A stretch of DNA of 64,000 nucleotides from Bradyrhizobium sp. BR13661 (lineage in GTDB: Bacteria; Pseudomonadota; Alphaproteobacteria; Rhizobiales; Xanthobacteraceae): positions 1 through 64,000 of the forward strand of contig NZ_JARXWB010000018.1 in assembly GCF_029892425.1 (NCBI RefSeq). The letters run 5' to 3'. A program made the translations under genes and the position numbers. Position 1 is the stretch's first letter; each line of letters begins with the position of its first letter. Below are positions 17,565 through 25,508 of the stretch, in pieces. The notes beneath the pieces are model-generated. The model had not been told where the DNA came from. It did no database searches and worked only from the letters and a program-made list of their open reading frames with translations.

Positions 17565-19253
17565 ATGACCGAGCAGACAAACCGTCAGAGACGTTCCGCC
17601 GATGGCATCACCGCCCCCCTTCGGTATACCGTGTTCCGGCGCATCTGGCTCGCCAGCCTGCTCTCCAATCTCGGCCTGCTGATCCAGGGCGTGGGCGCGG
17701 CCTGGGCGATGACGCAGATGGCGGCCTCCGCCGACAAGGTGGCACTGGTGCAGACCGCCCTGATGCTGCCGATCATGCTGATCTCGATGCCGGCGGGCGC
17801 CATCGCCGACATGTACGACCGCCGCATCGTGACGCTGGTCGCGCTCATGATCGCGCTGACCGGCGCGTCCGCCCTCACGATCCTGGCCGGGCTCAAACTC
17901 ATCACACCGGAATCGCTGCTGGCCTTCTGCTTCGTGGTCGGCAGCGGCAATGCGCTGTTTGGACCCGCCTGGCAATCCTCGGTCAGCGAGCAGGTGCCGC
18001 CGGACGCGCTGCCGTCAGCGGTGGCGCTGAACGGCATCAGCTACAATATCGCGCGCAGCTTCGGCCCCGCGGTCGGCGGCGTCATCGTCGCCGCAGCCGG
18101 CGCAGTGGCGGCGTTCGCCTGCAACGCGATCCTCTATCTGCCGTTGCTGGTGGTGCTGCTGCTGTGGCGTCGCGCGGTCGAGCCCTCGCGGCTGCCGCGG
18201 GAGAAGCTCAACCGTGCGATGGTCTCGGGCTTCCGCTACATCACCAATTCGCCGCCGATCAAGATCGTGCTGCTGCGGACGCTGGTGATGGGCCTGATCG
18301 GCGGCGCCGTGATGGCGCTGATGCCGCTGGTGGCGCGCGACCTGCTGCATGGCGGCGCACAGACCTACGGCATCATCCTGGGTGCGTTCGGTACGGGCGC
18401 GGTGGTCGGCGCGCTCAATATCCATGAGCTGCGCAAGCGCATGAGCGGCGAAGCCGCGATCCGCGCCTGCACGATCTCGATGGCGTTTGCGATGGCCGCG
18501 ATTGCGCTGAGCACCGAGCCGGTGCTGACCGCGGCCGCGCTGGTGCTTGCCGGCGCGGTCTGGATGGCCGCGGTGGCGCTGTTCAATATCGGCGTACAGC
18601 TCTCGGCGCCGCGATGGGTCGCCGGACGCTCGCTCGCAGCATTCCAGGCCTCGATCTCAGGCGGCATTGCGATCGGCGCCTGGGGCTGGGGGCATCTCAC
18701 CGACTATGCCGGCGTCGAGGTCGCACTGCTGACAGCGGCGGGCCTGATGCTGATCTCGCCGGTGCTCGGCATCTGGCTGGCGATGCCTCGCGTCGGCGCC
18801 CGCAACGAAGACGCGGACGTGCTGGCCGATCCCGAGGTCAAGCTGTCGCTCACCGCGCGCAGCGGGCCGCTGGTGGTCGAAATCGAGTATCGCGTCGCCC
18901 AGGAGAACGCGCGTACCTTTCACAACATCATGCAGGACATCCAGCTGTCGCGGCAGCGTAACGGCGCCTATGGCTGGTCGATCGCGCGTGACATCGCCGA
19001 TCCGGAATTGTGGACCGAGCGCTATCATTGTCCGACCTGGCTCGACTATCTGCGTCAGCGCAACCGTGCGACCCAATCCGAACGCGCGTTGTACCAGCGC
19101 GCGAGCGACCTCCACATCGGCGTCGAGCCGGTGCGGATCCGCCGCATGCTCGAGCGGCCGTTCGGTTCGGTGCGCTGGAAGGAAGAGACGCCGGACCGGG
19201 CCGGAAGCGAAGTGCTGCCCGTGGTCGCGACCGCGGCGGGCAGCAGTACATAG
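17565..19253 (+). CDS. MFS_3 (enterobactin exporter-like) transporter
   Basis: The ATG at 17565 has GGAAGGG five bases upstream; a TTG at 17553 is also in frame. The product is about 562 residues with roughly 10-12 membrane segments (FRRIWLASLLSNLGLLIQG first) and the cytoplasmic loop motif DMYDRRIV. A soluble C-terminal part of about 150 residues (VVEIEYRVAQENARTF ... YHCPTWLDYLRQRNR) is diagnostic of the MFS_3/EntS-like family (PF05977). Likely an inner-membrane exporter; substrate unknown. Monocistronic. Confidence 0.9.
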   Translation: MTEQTNRQRRSADGITAPLRYTVFRRIWLASLLSNLGLLIQGVGAAWAMTQMAASADKVALVQTALMLPIMLISMPAGAIADMYDRRIVTLVALMIALTGASALTILAGLKLITPESLLAFCFVVGSGNALFGPAWQSSVSEQVPPDALPSAVALNGISYNIARSFGPAVGGVIVAAAGAVAAFACNAILYLPLLVVLLLWRRAVEPSRLPREKLNRAMVSGFRYITNSPPIKIVLLRTLVMGLIGGAVMALMPLVARDLLHGGAQTYGIILGAFGTGAVVGALNIHELRKRMSGEAAIRACTISMAFAMAAIALSTEPVLTAAALVLAGAVWMAAVALFNIGVQLSAPRWVAGRSLAAFQASISGGIAIGAWGWGHLTDYAGVEVALLTAAGLMLISPVLGIWLAMPRVGARNEDADVLADPEVKLSLTARSGPLVVEIEYRVAQENARTFHNIMQDIQLSRQRNGAYGWSIARDIADPELWTERYHCPTWLDYLRQRNRATQSERALYQRASDLHIGVEPVRIRRMLERPFGSVRWKEETPDRAGSEVLPVVATAAGSST

Positions 19254-19272
19254 GCTTTTTTGCGCGGCCCGA

Positions 19273-19488
19273 TTACTGCCCGTGCTCGGTCAGCACCCTG
19301 TCGCAGGCCTTGCTCAGTCTGGCGCGGTGCTCTTTCAGGCAGGCGAGCACGGCGCTATCGCCATTGTTCATCACCGGACGGCAGAAGCGCGTGACGTCGC
19401 GCGCGCAGGCGTCCTGGCCGGGCTGCTGCTGCGCCGAGGCGGCGGAAGCGCACAGAACCAAGGAAACAATGAAGAGAAATCTGGTCAT
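19273..19488 (-). CDS. Small secreted cysteine-rich protein
   Basis: A protein of 71 residues with a clear signal peptide (MTRFLFIVSLVLCASAASAQ). The mature part has four Cys in a C-x7-C-x12-C-x12-C-like layout (CARDVTRFC, then LACLKEHRARLSKAC), matching the GLG1-type cysteine-rich repeat seen in many Bradyrhizobium periplasmic proteins. The in-frame GTG at 19491 is an equal start choice. It is convergent with the MFS gene and close to a second protein of the same kind at 19661. Confidence 0.78.
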   Translation of the reverse strand: MTRFLFIVSLVLCASAASAQQQPGQDACARDVTRFCRPVMNNGDSAVLACLKEHRARLSKACDRVLTEHGQ

Positions 19489-19660
19489 CACGTAAGGCCT
19501 CGTACCCGGAAAATGTGGGCGCGAAGCTAGTGGGGTGCTGCGAATGCCGCAACGGCTTTATTGGCGGGTAGACTGCCGCAACGTGGCCCCGGCTTGGCGC
19601 CGGGGTGCATCGTGCGGGAGCTTGAGTGACACAACGCTGAGTTTACGGCGTGCGCTTTTA

Positions 19661-19951
19661 TCAGTTGTTCCGGGCGTCAACGACCTTGTTTGCGGCGCCG
19701 CCGCCAAGTTCTTTTTCCACCGCAGTGCGGCAGCCCATGCTCAGCTGGGATTTACGCTGCATCATGCACGCCGTGGTCTTCTCGACGTTGGGAATCTCTG
19801 ACGCGCAGAGGCGGAAGGCGTCGCTATAGCATGCCTGCTTCACAGCCTCCGAGAAGGCGAAGCTCGAGCTGGTCGAGATGATCGAGACGATGGCGGCGAA
19901 GCCCAGGGTCAGGCTGGCGTCGCGGATCTTGGCAGAGAAGGACTTGGTCAT
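19661..19951 (-). CDS. Small secreted cysteine-rich repeat protein
   Basis: The ATG at 19951 follows GGGAGCTCCAA; the open frame upstream is spurious. The 96-residue product has a signal peptide ending near SSSFA and then CYSDAFRLCASEIPNVEKT and CMMQRKSQLSMGC, the same Cys-rich repeat as the neighbour at 19273. It is probably a periplasmic disulfide-bonded protein. No function is known. It is divergent from the polysaccharide deacetylase. Confidence 0.75.
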   Translation of the reverse strand: MTKSFSAKIRDASLTLGFAAIVSIISTSSSFAFSEAVKQACYSDAFRLCASEIPNVEKTTACMMQRKSQLSMGCRTAVEKELGGGAANKVVDARNN

Positions 19952-20204
19952 TTGGAGCTCCCATTGGCACCGCCGGCGGCGGGCCCGTTGTCGATGGGAA
20001 TGACCATGCCTCAGCAGGACTGCGTCAACTGTGATGACCATCACAAGCGACCCACCCTCCGTGACATCGGTCACTTTGGCGCACCCGCCTGAAATTCCTC
20101 CGCAACCGCCGTCGCGTTGGTGTCACGTTAACTGTTCCTTCGCATTAATGGCTCGTGACGCGGGTCATTCCGCCAGTTTGGTTGCGTGTTTGGAAAGAGT
20201 AGCG

Positions 20205-21269
20205 ATGCGTAATGCGTTGGGCCTGATGCTGGCCAGTGTGGTTGCGGCGATCGTGATCGCCGGAGGTTGGTACTTCTATTCCTCGCGCGCCGACCAGGGC
20301 GCCCCCAAGACAACGGCAGCCCGTGCTGCCGATCCGCTTCCGGCGCAGGCCAAGCTTGGCGCCAAGGATGACGTCGACACCACTGCGGCGATCGCGGGCA
20401 AGCCCGCTTCTGCCACCGCTGCTCCAGCGCCCGCACCGGCAGTGGCTCCGGTTCAGCAGACGACGAATTGCAGCAATCCGAATGCGCTCGGCGTCTCGCG
20501 CGTGGTCGAGATCGACACGACAGGCGGTCCCGGCTTCGGCTTCGAGCAGTACAAGCAGTTTGATTTCCTCGCCGACAAGGAGGTTGTGCTGACCTTCGAC
20601 GACGGCCCGTGGCCGGTCAACACCCCGGCGGTGCTGAAGGCACTCGCGGATGAGTGCACCAAGGGCTTGTTCTTCTCCGTCGGCAAGCATGCGACCTATC
20701 ATCCGGAAATCCTGCGCCAGGTGCTCGCTCAGGGCCATACGGTCGGCGCGCACACCTGGTCGCACGTCAACCTCGCCGGCAAGAAGATGACGGAGCAGCA
20801 GGCCAGGGACGAGATCGAGAAAGGTTTTAGCGCGGTGAAATGGGCGCTCGGGACCAATCCGTCGCCGTTCTTCCGCTTCCCGCAGCTGTCGCAGAGCCCG
20901 GCACTCGTGACCTATCTCGGCAGCCGCAACCTCGGAATCTTCTCGACCGACCTCGACTCCTTCGACTTCCGCAAGGAGAGCACGCCGGACAAGATCGTCA
21001 GCAACGTGATGACCAAGCTCGACAAGCTCGGCAAGGGCATCATCCTGATGCACGACTTCCAGAAGCGCACCGGCGAGGCGCTGCCGACGCTGCTCGCGCG
21101 CCTCAAGGCCGGCGGCTACAAGGTCGTGCAGATCAAGGCGAAGACGACGTTCGAATCGCTGCCTGACTATGACGAAGCCGTGCTCAAGGAGTTGAAGGTG
21201 CCGGCGTCCAGCAGCGCGACCAATGCGCGCCCGGTCTCGAGCGTGGTGCAGACGGTCTCGCAGCGCTAA
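20205..21269 (+). CDS. Membrane-anchored polysaccharide deacetylase
   Basis: The ATG at 20205 is preceded by GGAAAGAG. The 354-residue protein has one N-terminal membrane segment (LGLMLASVVAAIVIAGGWYFY), an Ala/Pro/Thr linker, and a NodB-homology domain from about residue 120. Metal and catalytic motifs are LTFDDGPWPVNTP (Asp-Asp) and GHTVGAHTWSHVNL (two His), followed by FFRFPQLS and HDFQKRTGEALP. Carbohydrate esterase family 4 enzymes remove acetyl groups from chitin, xylan or peptidoglycan; which one is not clear here. A hairpin terminator follows it. Confidence 0.9.
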   Translation: MRNALGLMLASVVAAIVIAGGWYFYSSRADQGAPKTTAARAADPLPAQAKLGAKDDVDTTAAIAGKPASATAAPAPAPAVAPVQQTTNCSNPNALGVSRVVEIDTTGGPGFGFEQYKQFDFLADKEVVLTFDDGPWPVNTPAVLKALADECTKGLFFSVGKHATYHPEILRQVLAQGHTVGAHTWSHVNLAGKKMTEQQARDEIEKGFSAVKWALGTNPSPFFRFPQLSQSPALVTYLGSRNLGIFSTDLDSFDFRKESTPDKIVSNVMTKLDKLGKGIILMHDFQKRTGEALPTLLARLKAGGYKVVQIKAKTTFESLPDYDEAVLKELKVPASSSATNARPVSSVVQTVSQR

Positions 21270-21294
21270 GCAAGTCATCGCGACGCTAAGTATG

Positions 21295-21322
21295 ATGGCC
21301 GGGCTCATGCCCGGCCATTTTG
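21295..21322 (+). terminator. Rho-independent terminator after the polysaccharide deacetylase
   Basis: The arms ATGGCCGGGC and GCCCGGCCAT form a perfect 10-bp stem with a 4-base loop, followed by TTTTGCTTT. It lies 25 bp past the deacetylase stop and 20 bp before the convergent gene at 21342, so it may serve both. Confidence 0.75.
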
Positions 21323-21341
21323 CTTTGAGACCATCGACGGC

Positions 21342-21731
21342 TTACCAATAAATGCCGTGGCGATGCAGCTCGGCGACGATGCGGCGTTCGGTCCAGTACG
21401 GCTTGAGCCTCGGTGTGCTGGCCTTTGCCGTCCTTGCAGGCTTGGCGATCTTGGCGGGCTTTGTCGTCGATGCTGGTGTCGCCGTTGTGGGCGCCGCAGG
21501 AGCGGTCGCCACGACAGGCGCGGCCAGCGACACCACCGGCGGACGGTCGAAATATTTCGGATCCTGGGTGGCAGGCGCGACTTCCGTGGTGTGAGTCGCG
21601 GGGGCGGCGGGCGTGGTGGTTTGCGGAGCGGAGCTCTGCTCGGTCACTGGCGACACCGACAGGCTGCGGTCGCCCGCATGGGCAGATGCGGAAACCAGCA
21701 CCATGGCGGCAACCAGAACGATCTTGCGCAT
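21342..21731 (-). CDS. Secreted Ala/Pro/Thr-rich hypothetical protein
   Basis: A 129-residue protein with a signal peptide (MRKIVLVAAMVLVSASAHA). The mature part is mainly low-complexity Ala/Pro/Thr (VVATAPAAPTTATPASTT) followed by a basic Lys-rich stretch and a short conserved-looking tail YWTERRIVAELHRHGIYW. The tail recurs in small rhizobial proteins as I recall them, without a known function. It is the last core gene before the island boundary at about 21.87 kb. Confidence 0.7.
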   Translation of the reverse strand: MRKIVLVAAMVLVSASAHAGDRSLSVSPVTEQSSAPQTTTPAAPATHTTEVAPATQDPKYFDRPPVVSLAAPVVATAPAAPTTATPASTTKPAKIAKPARTAKASTPRLKPYWTERRIVAELHRHGIYW

Positions 21732-21812
21732 GTGAAATCTCCCCTTGTTTGCGTGGCCGGGACACTAGGGGAGAGCCGCGCCAGCTTATGTGAGAAGAAT
21801 CACGGAAGCGCG

Positions 21813-21874
21813 GGCGCGGCCTTCGCTGCGGAGCGGCTTGCCGAGCCGAAGCAGACGCAGCCTGCGAAGGCTGG
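21813..21874 (-). repeat. tRNA-adjacent palindromic repeat, copy 2
   Basis: Read on the minus strand, this begins CACCAGCCTTCGCAGGCTG and ends GCGAAGGCCGCGCC, differing from copy 1 (9592-9653) at only a few positions. Immediately upstream on that strand is CCCTCTTGCGCACCA, a near-match to the 3' end of tRNA-Thr, although no tRNA body is present. It therefore marks where a tRNA 3' end once stood or was copied. Confidence 0.65.
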
Positions 21875-21886
21875 TGCGCAAGAGGG
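21872..21886. other. Probable left attachment site (attL) of the genomic island
   Basis: The plus strand reads TGGTGCGCAAGAGGG here. The tRNA-Thr gene at 37077 reads TGGTGCCGCAAGAGGG in the same orientation, so 15 of 16 bases match with one base missing. This is the expected product of integration into a tRNA 3' end by the island integrase. The match is short and degenerate, so an old or accidental site cannot be excluded. Confidence 0.55.
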
Positions 21887-22000
21887 CATCGCACTATGCT
21901 CGCAGCAAGCTGATATCGTTCGGTATTTTCTGCGCGATTTTTGAAACGGACCACGGAAACGACCACAGAGTGGCGTAGCTACTGCCGAGCGTTCGGCCTC

Positions 22001-22294
22001 TCAATCGAGATGATGATCGCTCGGCATCAGGTTCACAATCAGATCGTAGGCGCTGTCGACCGCGTCGGGATCGGCCCCGTATTTCTCCGCCTGCTCGGCC
22101 AACTGAAGGCCCACGAGGTTTTCCAGTATCAAGCTGCGTGCGTAAACCAAAGGATTGTCCCTCGGTGTCGGCTGGACGGTCCACTCGCTACGGTCGAGCA
22201 TCATTTCGATCTCGTCCGCGACAATCTCCCAGTCCGGATCCTGCCGGAGCAAGGCCGCCAACCGCTCGGCCAACCGAGCCCTTGTCTTCTTCAC
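22001..22294 (-). CDS. Small hypothetical protein
   Basis: No family is recognised. The product is about 97 residues, charged and helical (ARLAERLAALLRQDPDWEIVADEIEMML), ending AYDLIVNLMPSDHHLD. The start is uncertain: GTG at 22294 is given, but a strong GGAGG at 22310-22314 has its best spacing to the CTG at 22303, and a TTG at 22333 is also in frame. It is the first island gene inside attL. A small regulatory or toxin/antitoxin-like role is possible but unsupported. Confidence 0.5.
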   Translation of the reverse strand: MKKTRARLAERLAALLRQDPDWEIVADEIEMMLDRSEWTVQPTPRDNPLVYARSLILENLVGLQLAEQAEKYGADPDAVDSAYDLIVNLMPSDHHLD

Positions 22295-22426
22295 TTTGTC
22301 CAGAGGAGACCTCCAAGACCTACAAGGCCACAACCAGTTCGCGACCAGGGCGGAAGGGGTACGGGAGTGTTGGCCGACCAGTTCACAGGCCAGTTGGATC
22401 GGGCGTCACCGCCGACCAGGCCGTCT

Positions 22427-22966
22427 CTATCGACAAGTCGTGCTCGACATACCGCCTCCCAACCGGGTGGTGGAGCAGTTCACGGTGGCAGGTGGATCGG
22501 GAAGCGAGGACGCCGGAGCGGGTTGGGGGACCTGGATGATGATTGGCTCCCGGGGAGCCGCCGCACGCTCTGCAGCGCGTTGAGCCGCGTCCATGTTCTT
22601 CTCGTAGGTTCGCTGAGCCTTTCGCTGCTCGTTCTCGAGAACGGCTTCGTCGGCAGCCAGCTTCTCGCTTACGTCGATTCCGCAGTGAAGTTGTTCCAGC
22701 ATCAGCAGCCCTCCCCGGGCCATCCCTCGATCGCTAGGGTGCAATGGGCCCGAAATCACAACGTTCTCGATCCGCTGTATCTCGGCGCAGACCTCGGCCG
22801 ACCAAAGCTTGTTCGCGCGCGCCTTCGATTGGGCTACTGGACGGGCCGGCGTGGTGGTTTCAACAGGGGTGCCGAATGAGGAGAGATCCTCTGCGGCCTT
22901 CGCCGGGGTTATCAGCGCCGCCAAAGCAATGAGGCCAACGATCGGCCACCTGCAGCTATTGGTCAC
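22427..22966 (-). CDS. Secreted hypothetical protein with coiled-coil
   Basis: A 179-residue protein starting at GTG 22966, with GGGAG upstream. It has a signal peptide (WPIVGLIALAALITPAKAA), one Cys pair (VCAEIQRIENV and QLHCGIDVSEKL), then a charged helical stretch (ENEQRKAQRTYEKNMDAAQR) likely to be coiled coil, and a Pro-rich tail. No family is recognised. It lies inside the island next to another unknown gene; a periplasmic or envelope role is inferred only from the signal peptide. Confidence 0.6.
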   Translation of the reverse strand: MTNSCRWPIVGLIALAALITPAKAAEDLSSFGTPVETTTPARPVAQSKARANKLWSAEVCAEIQRIENVVISGPLHPSDRGMARGGLLMLEQLHCGIDVSEKLAADEAVLENEQRKAQRTYEKNMDAAQRAAERAAAPREPIIIQVPQPAPASSLPDPPATVNCSTTRLGGGMSSTTCR

Positions 22967-23050
22967 GCTCGGCTCCCTGTTCGTGCTGACGGAAGTCCGT
23001 CACCAGCCGCCTCGGCTTGGATTTCGGGCTCCCTGCCGTTCGAATGTAAC

Positions 23051-23076
23051 TTAAAAGCGGTCGCCTTAAAAGCGAC
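23051..23076. promoter_or_regulatory. Operator-like repeats upstream of the XRE regulator
   Basis: TTAAAAGCG occurs twice (23051 and 23066), 15 bp apart, and GTCGC-CTTAAAA-GCGAC forms an interrupted palindrome at 23060-23076. It sits 20-45 bp before the XRE start, where an autoregulated operator is expected. Function is inferred. Confidence 0.35.
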
Positions 23077-23095
23077 AGCGCGCCGAAATGGCCCT

Positions 23096-23320
23096 GTGAA
23101 AAGGACTCACAAGGGACCATTGCGGGATGTTCTGGCGCGAAACATGCGCCGGCTTCGGGCCGCGCGCGGGCTCAGTCAGGAGGCCTTGGCCCATGAATGT
23201 GGGATTAATCGCACATACCTGAGCGGCGTTGAACGCTCGGAGCGAAATGTCTCGATCGATAACATCGCGCGCATTGCGAAGGGGTTGCGCATCTCGGCCT
23301 CGAAGCTCCTGGAGGAATAG
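23096..23320 (+). CDS. XRE family helix-turn-helix regulator
   Basis: A 74-residue protein that is almost only an HTH_3 domain: NMRRLRAARGLSQEALAHE, INRTYLSGVERSERNVS and IARIAKGLRISASKLLEE cover the five helices. The given GTG start has no good ribosome site; TTG at 23120 or an internal ATG are alternatives. It is small, DNA-binding and probably a repressor of its own promoter or of neighbouring island genes. It lies 75 bp before the left direct repeat of the cargo block. Confidence 0.85.
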   Translation: MKRTHKGPLRDVLARNMRRLRAARGLSQEALAHECGINRTYLSGVERSERNVSIDNIARIAKGLRISASKLLEE

Positions 23321-23395
23321 ACCGCTAAATGAGGTCCGCATTCCTACGGGCTCGTTTCATATGAAACTGCTTAGCCGCAGCAACTGCCTAAAGTC

Positions 23396-23492
23396 ATGGG
23401 CGGTCGTCTCCTGCGTTCCATCTTGCAAATTGCGTTTACTGAGTCGGCAGTGAAACAGTGAAACAAGAACACCAGAGCAGGGTCAGGGGCAG
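23396..23492 (+). repeat. Left direct repeat bracketing the island cargo (copy A)
   Basis: The 97-bp stretch matches 31582-31679 in the same orientation at about four bases in five, with an identical core CATCTTGCAAATTGCGTTT (23419-23437 and 31605-31623). Weaker similarity continues beyond it (GATCC..GGC.ATCTG.CC, then CGGTTGGGG) with gaps. Between the copies are all the HNH/HEPN/NACHT genes. Function is unknown. Confidence 0.7.
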
Positions 23493-23581
23493 TTCATGTG
23501 GTGGGATCGCGGCGCCGTGGCGTCTGCACGATCCGAGGCGATCTGCCCGCAACGGTTGGGGACACATTGGCCCACGCGCTG

Positions 23582-24523
23582 CTAGGCGCGCCACCGCCAA
23601 AACGGGGCGCCGCCCGATCTCGCCGGGGCGTTCTCGATTCCTTCCTTGATCAGTGGTGAGACCCGGTCCATCAAATCCCTATAGAGGCCCGTCGCGACAT
23701 AGTCCGCGTCGCGGTCGCTCATAATCGTTCCCGGCCAGCTCACGCTTACATCGCTCGGCGGCCAGATACGAAAAACGGAGCCACCATCTGGCGTCGAGAA
23801 TTTCCAGTTTTCGATGTAATCATTCGCTGGCGAGCGCATGACGTGGATGAAAAGCGATCCGATCACCTGCGTAGAGGCGTGACTATTATAGAAGGTGGCA
23901 ACGAGACTGCCGCCGCGTCGAGCTTCTTGCTTCGGCGAGAGATACAAGAAAGGCGACGATCCCCAATGCGTCGGCCAGCTCACTCGCAGATATGGACCAA
24001 TCCAAACGGCCCAGCCGCGTGCCGGAGGAGCTAGCCTGTTCATCAGATACTTTCGTTGTGAATGATGGGTCGTCACCCAACTATGCGTATCGAATTCCGC
24101 AACCATGGCCTTCAGAACGGCCCATGTTGCAATGATCTTCTGTTGATGCGGCAGAAGGCGCGTTGTCTCTCCGCGCAAAAGGCGATCTCTATCAATCAGC
24201 GGGATCATGATCGGTCGCGCCAAATTCTCGACCTTATCGCGCATCCAGCCGTTGTTGCAGTTGGATTCGCAAACGCAATAGACCTTCCAGTCCCGGATGT
24301 CGCCGATACGTTTGATCAGGTATCGGTCCGACTGCACAACCTTCACATCCACTCGCTCAACGTCGTACTTCCTCATCGATCGCGGTGGCAGGAATCTGTG
24401 GGACCAACGCGAAAATATGTGCTCCCCATTCATCTTTGGCGCCCCGCAGAAGATGCAGTGGGCCGCTCGCTGGAATGGAGCATTGTCGTGCTTGCGCCTG
24501 GTAACCTTTACTGTCTTCGCCAT
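23582..24523 (-). CDS. HNH-like zinc-binding protein, possible nuclease
   Basis: A 313-residue protein with CIFCGAPKMNGEHIFSRW near residue 24 and CESNCNNGWMRDKVE near residue 85. The Cys-x2-Cys, Glu-His and Cys-Asn-Asn-Gly-Trp-Met signatures are those of an HNH-like (His-Me finger/treble-clef) family common in islands. The remaining 200 residues (ATWAVLKAMVAEFDT, FLYLSPKQEARRGG) are specific and unrecognised. Whether it cuts DNA is not shown. It runs opposite to the HEPN/NACHT genes and ends inside the extended left repeat region. It could be a defence nuclease or an accessory gene. Confidence 0.65.
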   Translation of the reverse strand: MAKTVKVTRRKHDNAPFQRAAHCIFCGAPKMNGEHIFSRWSHRFLPPRSMRKYDVERVDVKVVQSDRYLIKRIGDIRDWKVYCVCESNCNNGWMRDKVENLARPIMIPLIDRDRLLRGETTRLLPHQQKIIATWAVLKAMVAEFDTHSWVTTHHSQRKYLMNRLAPPARGWAVWIGPYLRVSWPTHWGSSPFLYLSPKQEARRGGSLVATFYNSHASTQVIGSLFIHVMRSPANDYIENWKFSTPDGGSVFRIWPPSDVSVSWPGTIMSDRDADYVATGLYRDLMDRVSPLIKEGIENAPARSGGAPFWRWRA

Positions 24524-24540
24524 GACGTGCCGCTAGTAAG

Positions 24541-25008
24541 CTAGGGTCCAATCCGGCATTCGCTGTGGAGCACGCCTGCCCGCTTTGATAGCTGGGAAGA
24601 CGCGATGCCAGCTCGCACTAACTCACCAGTTTTGTCCGGTTTGAAGCTGAACATAAACAGCTCAGATTCGGACGCGCATCGCGCCATGAGCTGCAATCCC
24701 GTGTTGTCGCTCTGCAATGAGTTAATCTGACAACCATGAGCCGAATAGCGGAAATCGTTCGGCGGGTCACCCATCGACACCAAATCCAATGCGTGGCTGT
24801 CCGTGAAAATCAGCCGCAGCCCAGCATTGATGCCATCCTTTTTCCAGCCGAGATCACCGCTGTCTTGCGCAAGGCCCCCCGGCAGATAGTAGCTATAGCC
24901 AGAGGAAGGTCCGCAGGTGTAGATGATTTTGTCGGCGAAGGCCTGTGACCCGCCGAACAGGACCATTCCGCTGATGACAGCGCAACGATGCATTCGGCGC
25001 GCCCACAT
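24541..25008 (-). CDS. Secreted hypothetical protein
   Basis: The ATG at 25008 follows GAGAGGGAAAATCC. The 155-residue product has a signal peptide (HRCAVISGMVLFGGSQAFA) and a beta-rich mature part (KIIYTCGPSSGYSYYLPG; FMFSFKPDKTGEL) with a few Cys. No family recognised. It follows the gene at 25025 by 16 bp on the same strand, and the two look like a pair of periplasmic proteins. Its place in the island cargo may be incidental to the neighbouring defence-like genes. Confidence 0.62.
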   Translation of the reverse strand: MWARRMHRCAVISGMVLFGGSQAFADKIIYTCGPSSGYSYYLPGGLAQDSGDLGWKKDGINAGLRLIFTDSHALDLVSMGDPPNDFRYSAHGCQINSLQSDNTGLQLMARCASESELFMFSFKPDKTGELVRAGIASSQLSKRAGVLHSECRIGP

Positions 25009-25024
25009 CGGATTTTCCCTCTCG

Positions 25025-25432
25025 CTAGAAGACACGCTTAGTCGGCTTGCACGTCAAATCCCAGCTCTCGCCAAAGATTAGCGCACCTTTGGCGCTGCTA
25101 GACAACTCCGTTGCAGTGATGCTGCCGGTAATGCGATCGACGGTGCCGTTTATCGACCAATTGCTGATCTCAGTGCCATGTGCGGAGAATTCAACGCTCA
25201 CGGCATCAACCTTCGTGATCCGCGCGGGATGCCCAAAACCCAGGACGGTCTGCCCCGCTAGATTCACCAGTATGCCTAACTTGGTAATCTTCTCCGGTTT
25301 ATCATCCTCGGCAGTCGTGAGGATGTTTTTCGCCGTGCCGTCGCAGCTCAGCGTCAATGCTGTAACCTCAGCACCAGCACTCGGAAGCGTCTGCAACACC
25401 AGCGCCGCGCCCGCGATCAGAACTTTCCGCAT
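25025..25432 (-). CDS. Secreted hypothetical protein
   Basis: A 135-residue protein with a signal peptide (MRKVLIAGAALVLQTLPSAGA) and a beta-rich domain (LTLSCDGTAKNI ... SITATELSSSAKGALIF ... WDLTCKPTKRVF) with one Cys near each end that could pair. The start at 25432 has GAGGGCGGG upstream. Similar small secreted beta proteins of unknown function occur singly across Bradyrhizobium. It is first in a two-gene unit with 24541-25008 and is divergent from the HEPN-like gene. Confidence 0.62.
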   Translation of the reverse strand: MRKVLIAGAALVLQTLPSAGAEVTALTLSCDGTAKNILTTAEDDKPEKITKLGILVNLAGQTVLGFGHPARITKVDAVSVEFSAHGTEISNWSINGTVDRITGSITATELSSSAKGALIFGESWDLTCKPTKRVF

Positions 25433-25508
25433 GGTCCCGCCCTCGATCGTTCAAGCCTAGACGGATGTCGCGGGCCTGTCGATAGTTGACACTGCGAGGT
25501 TTTGCGAC

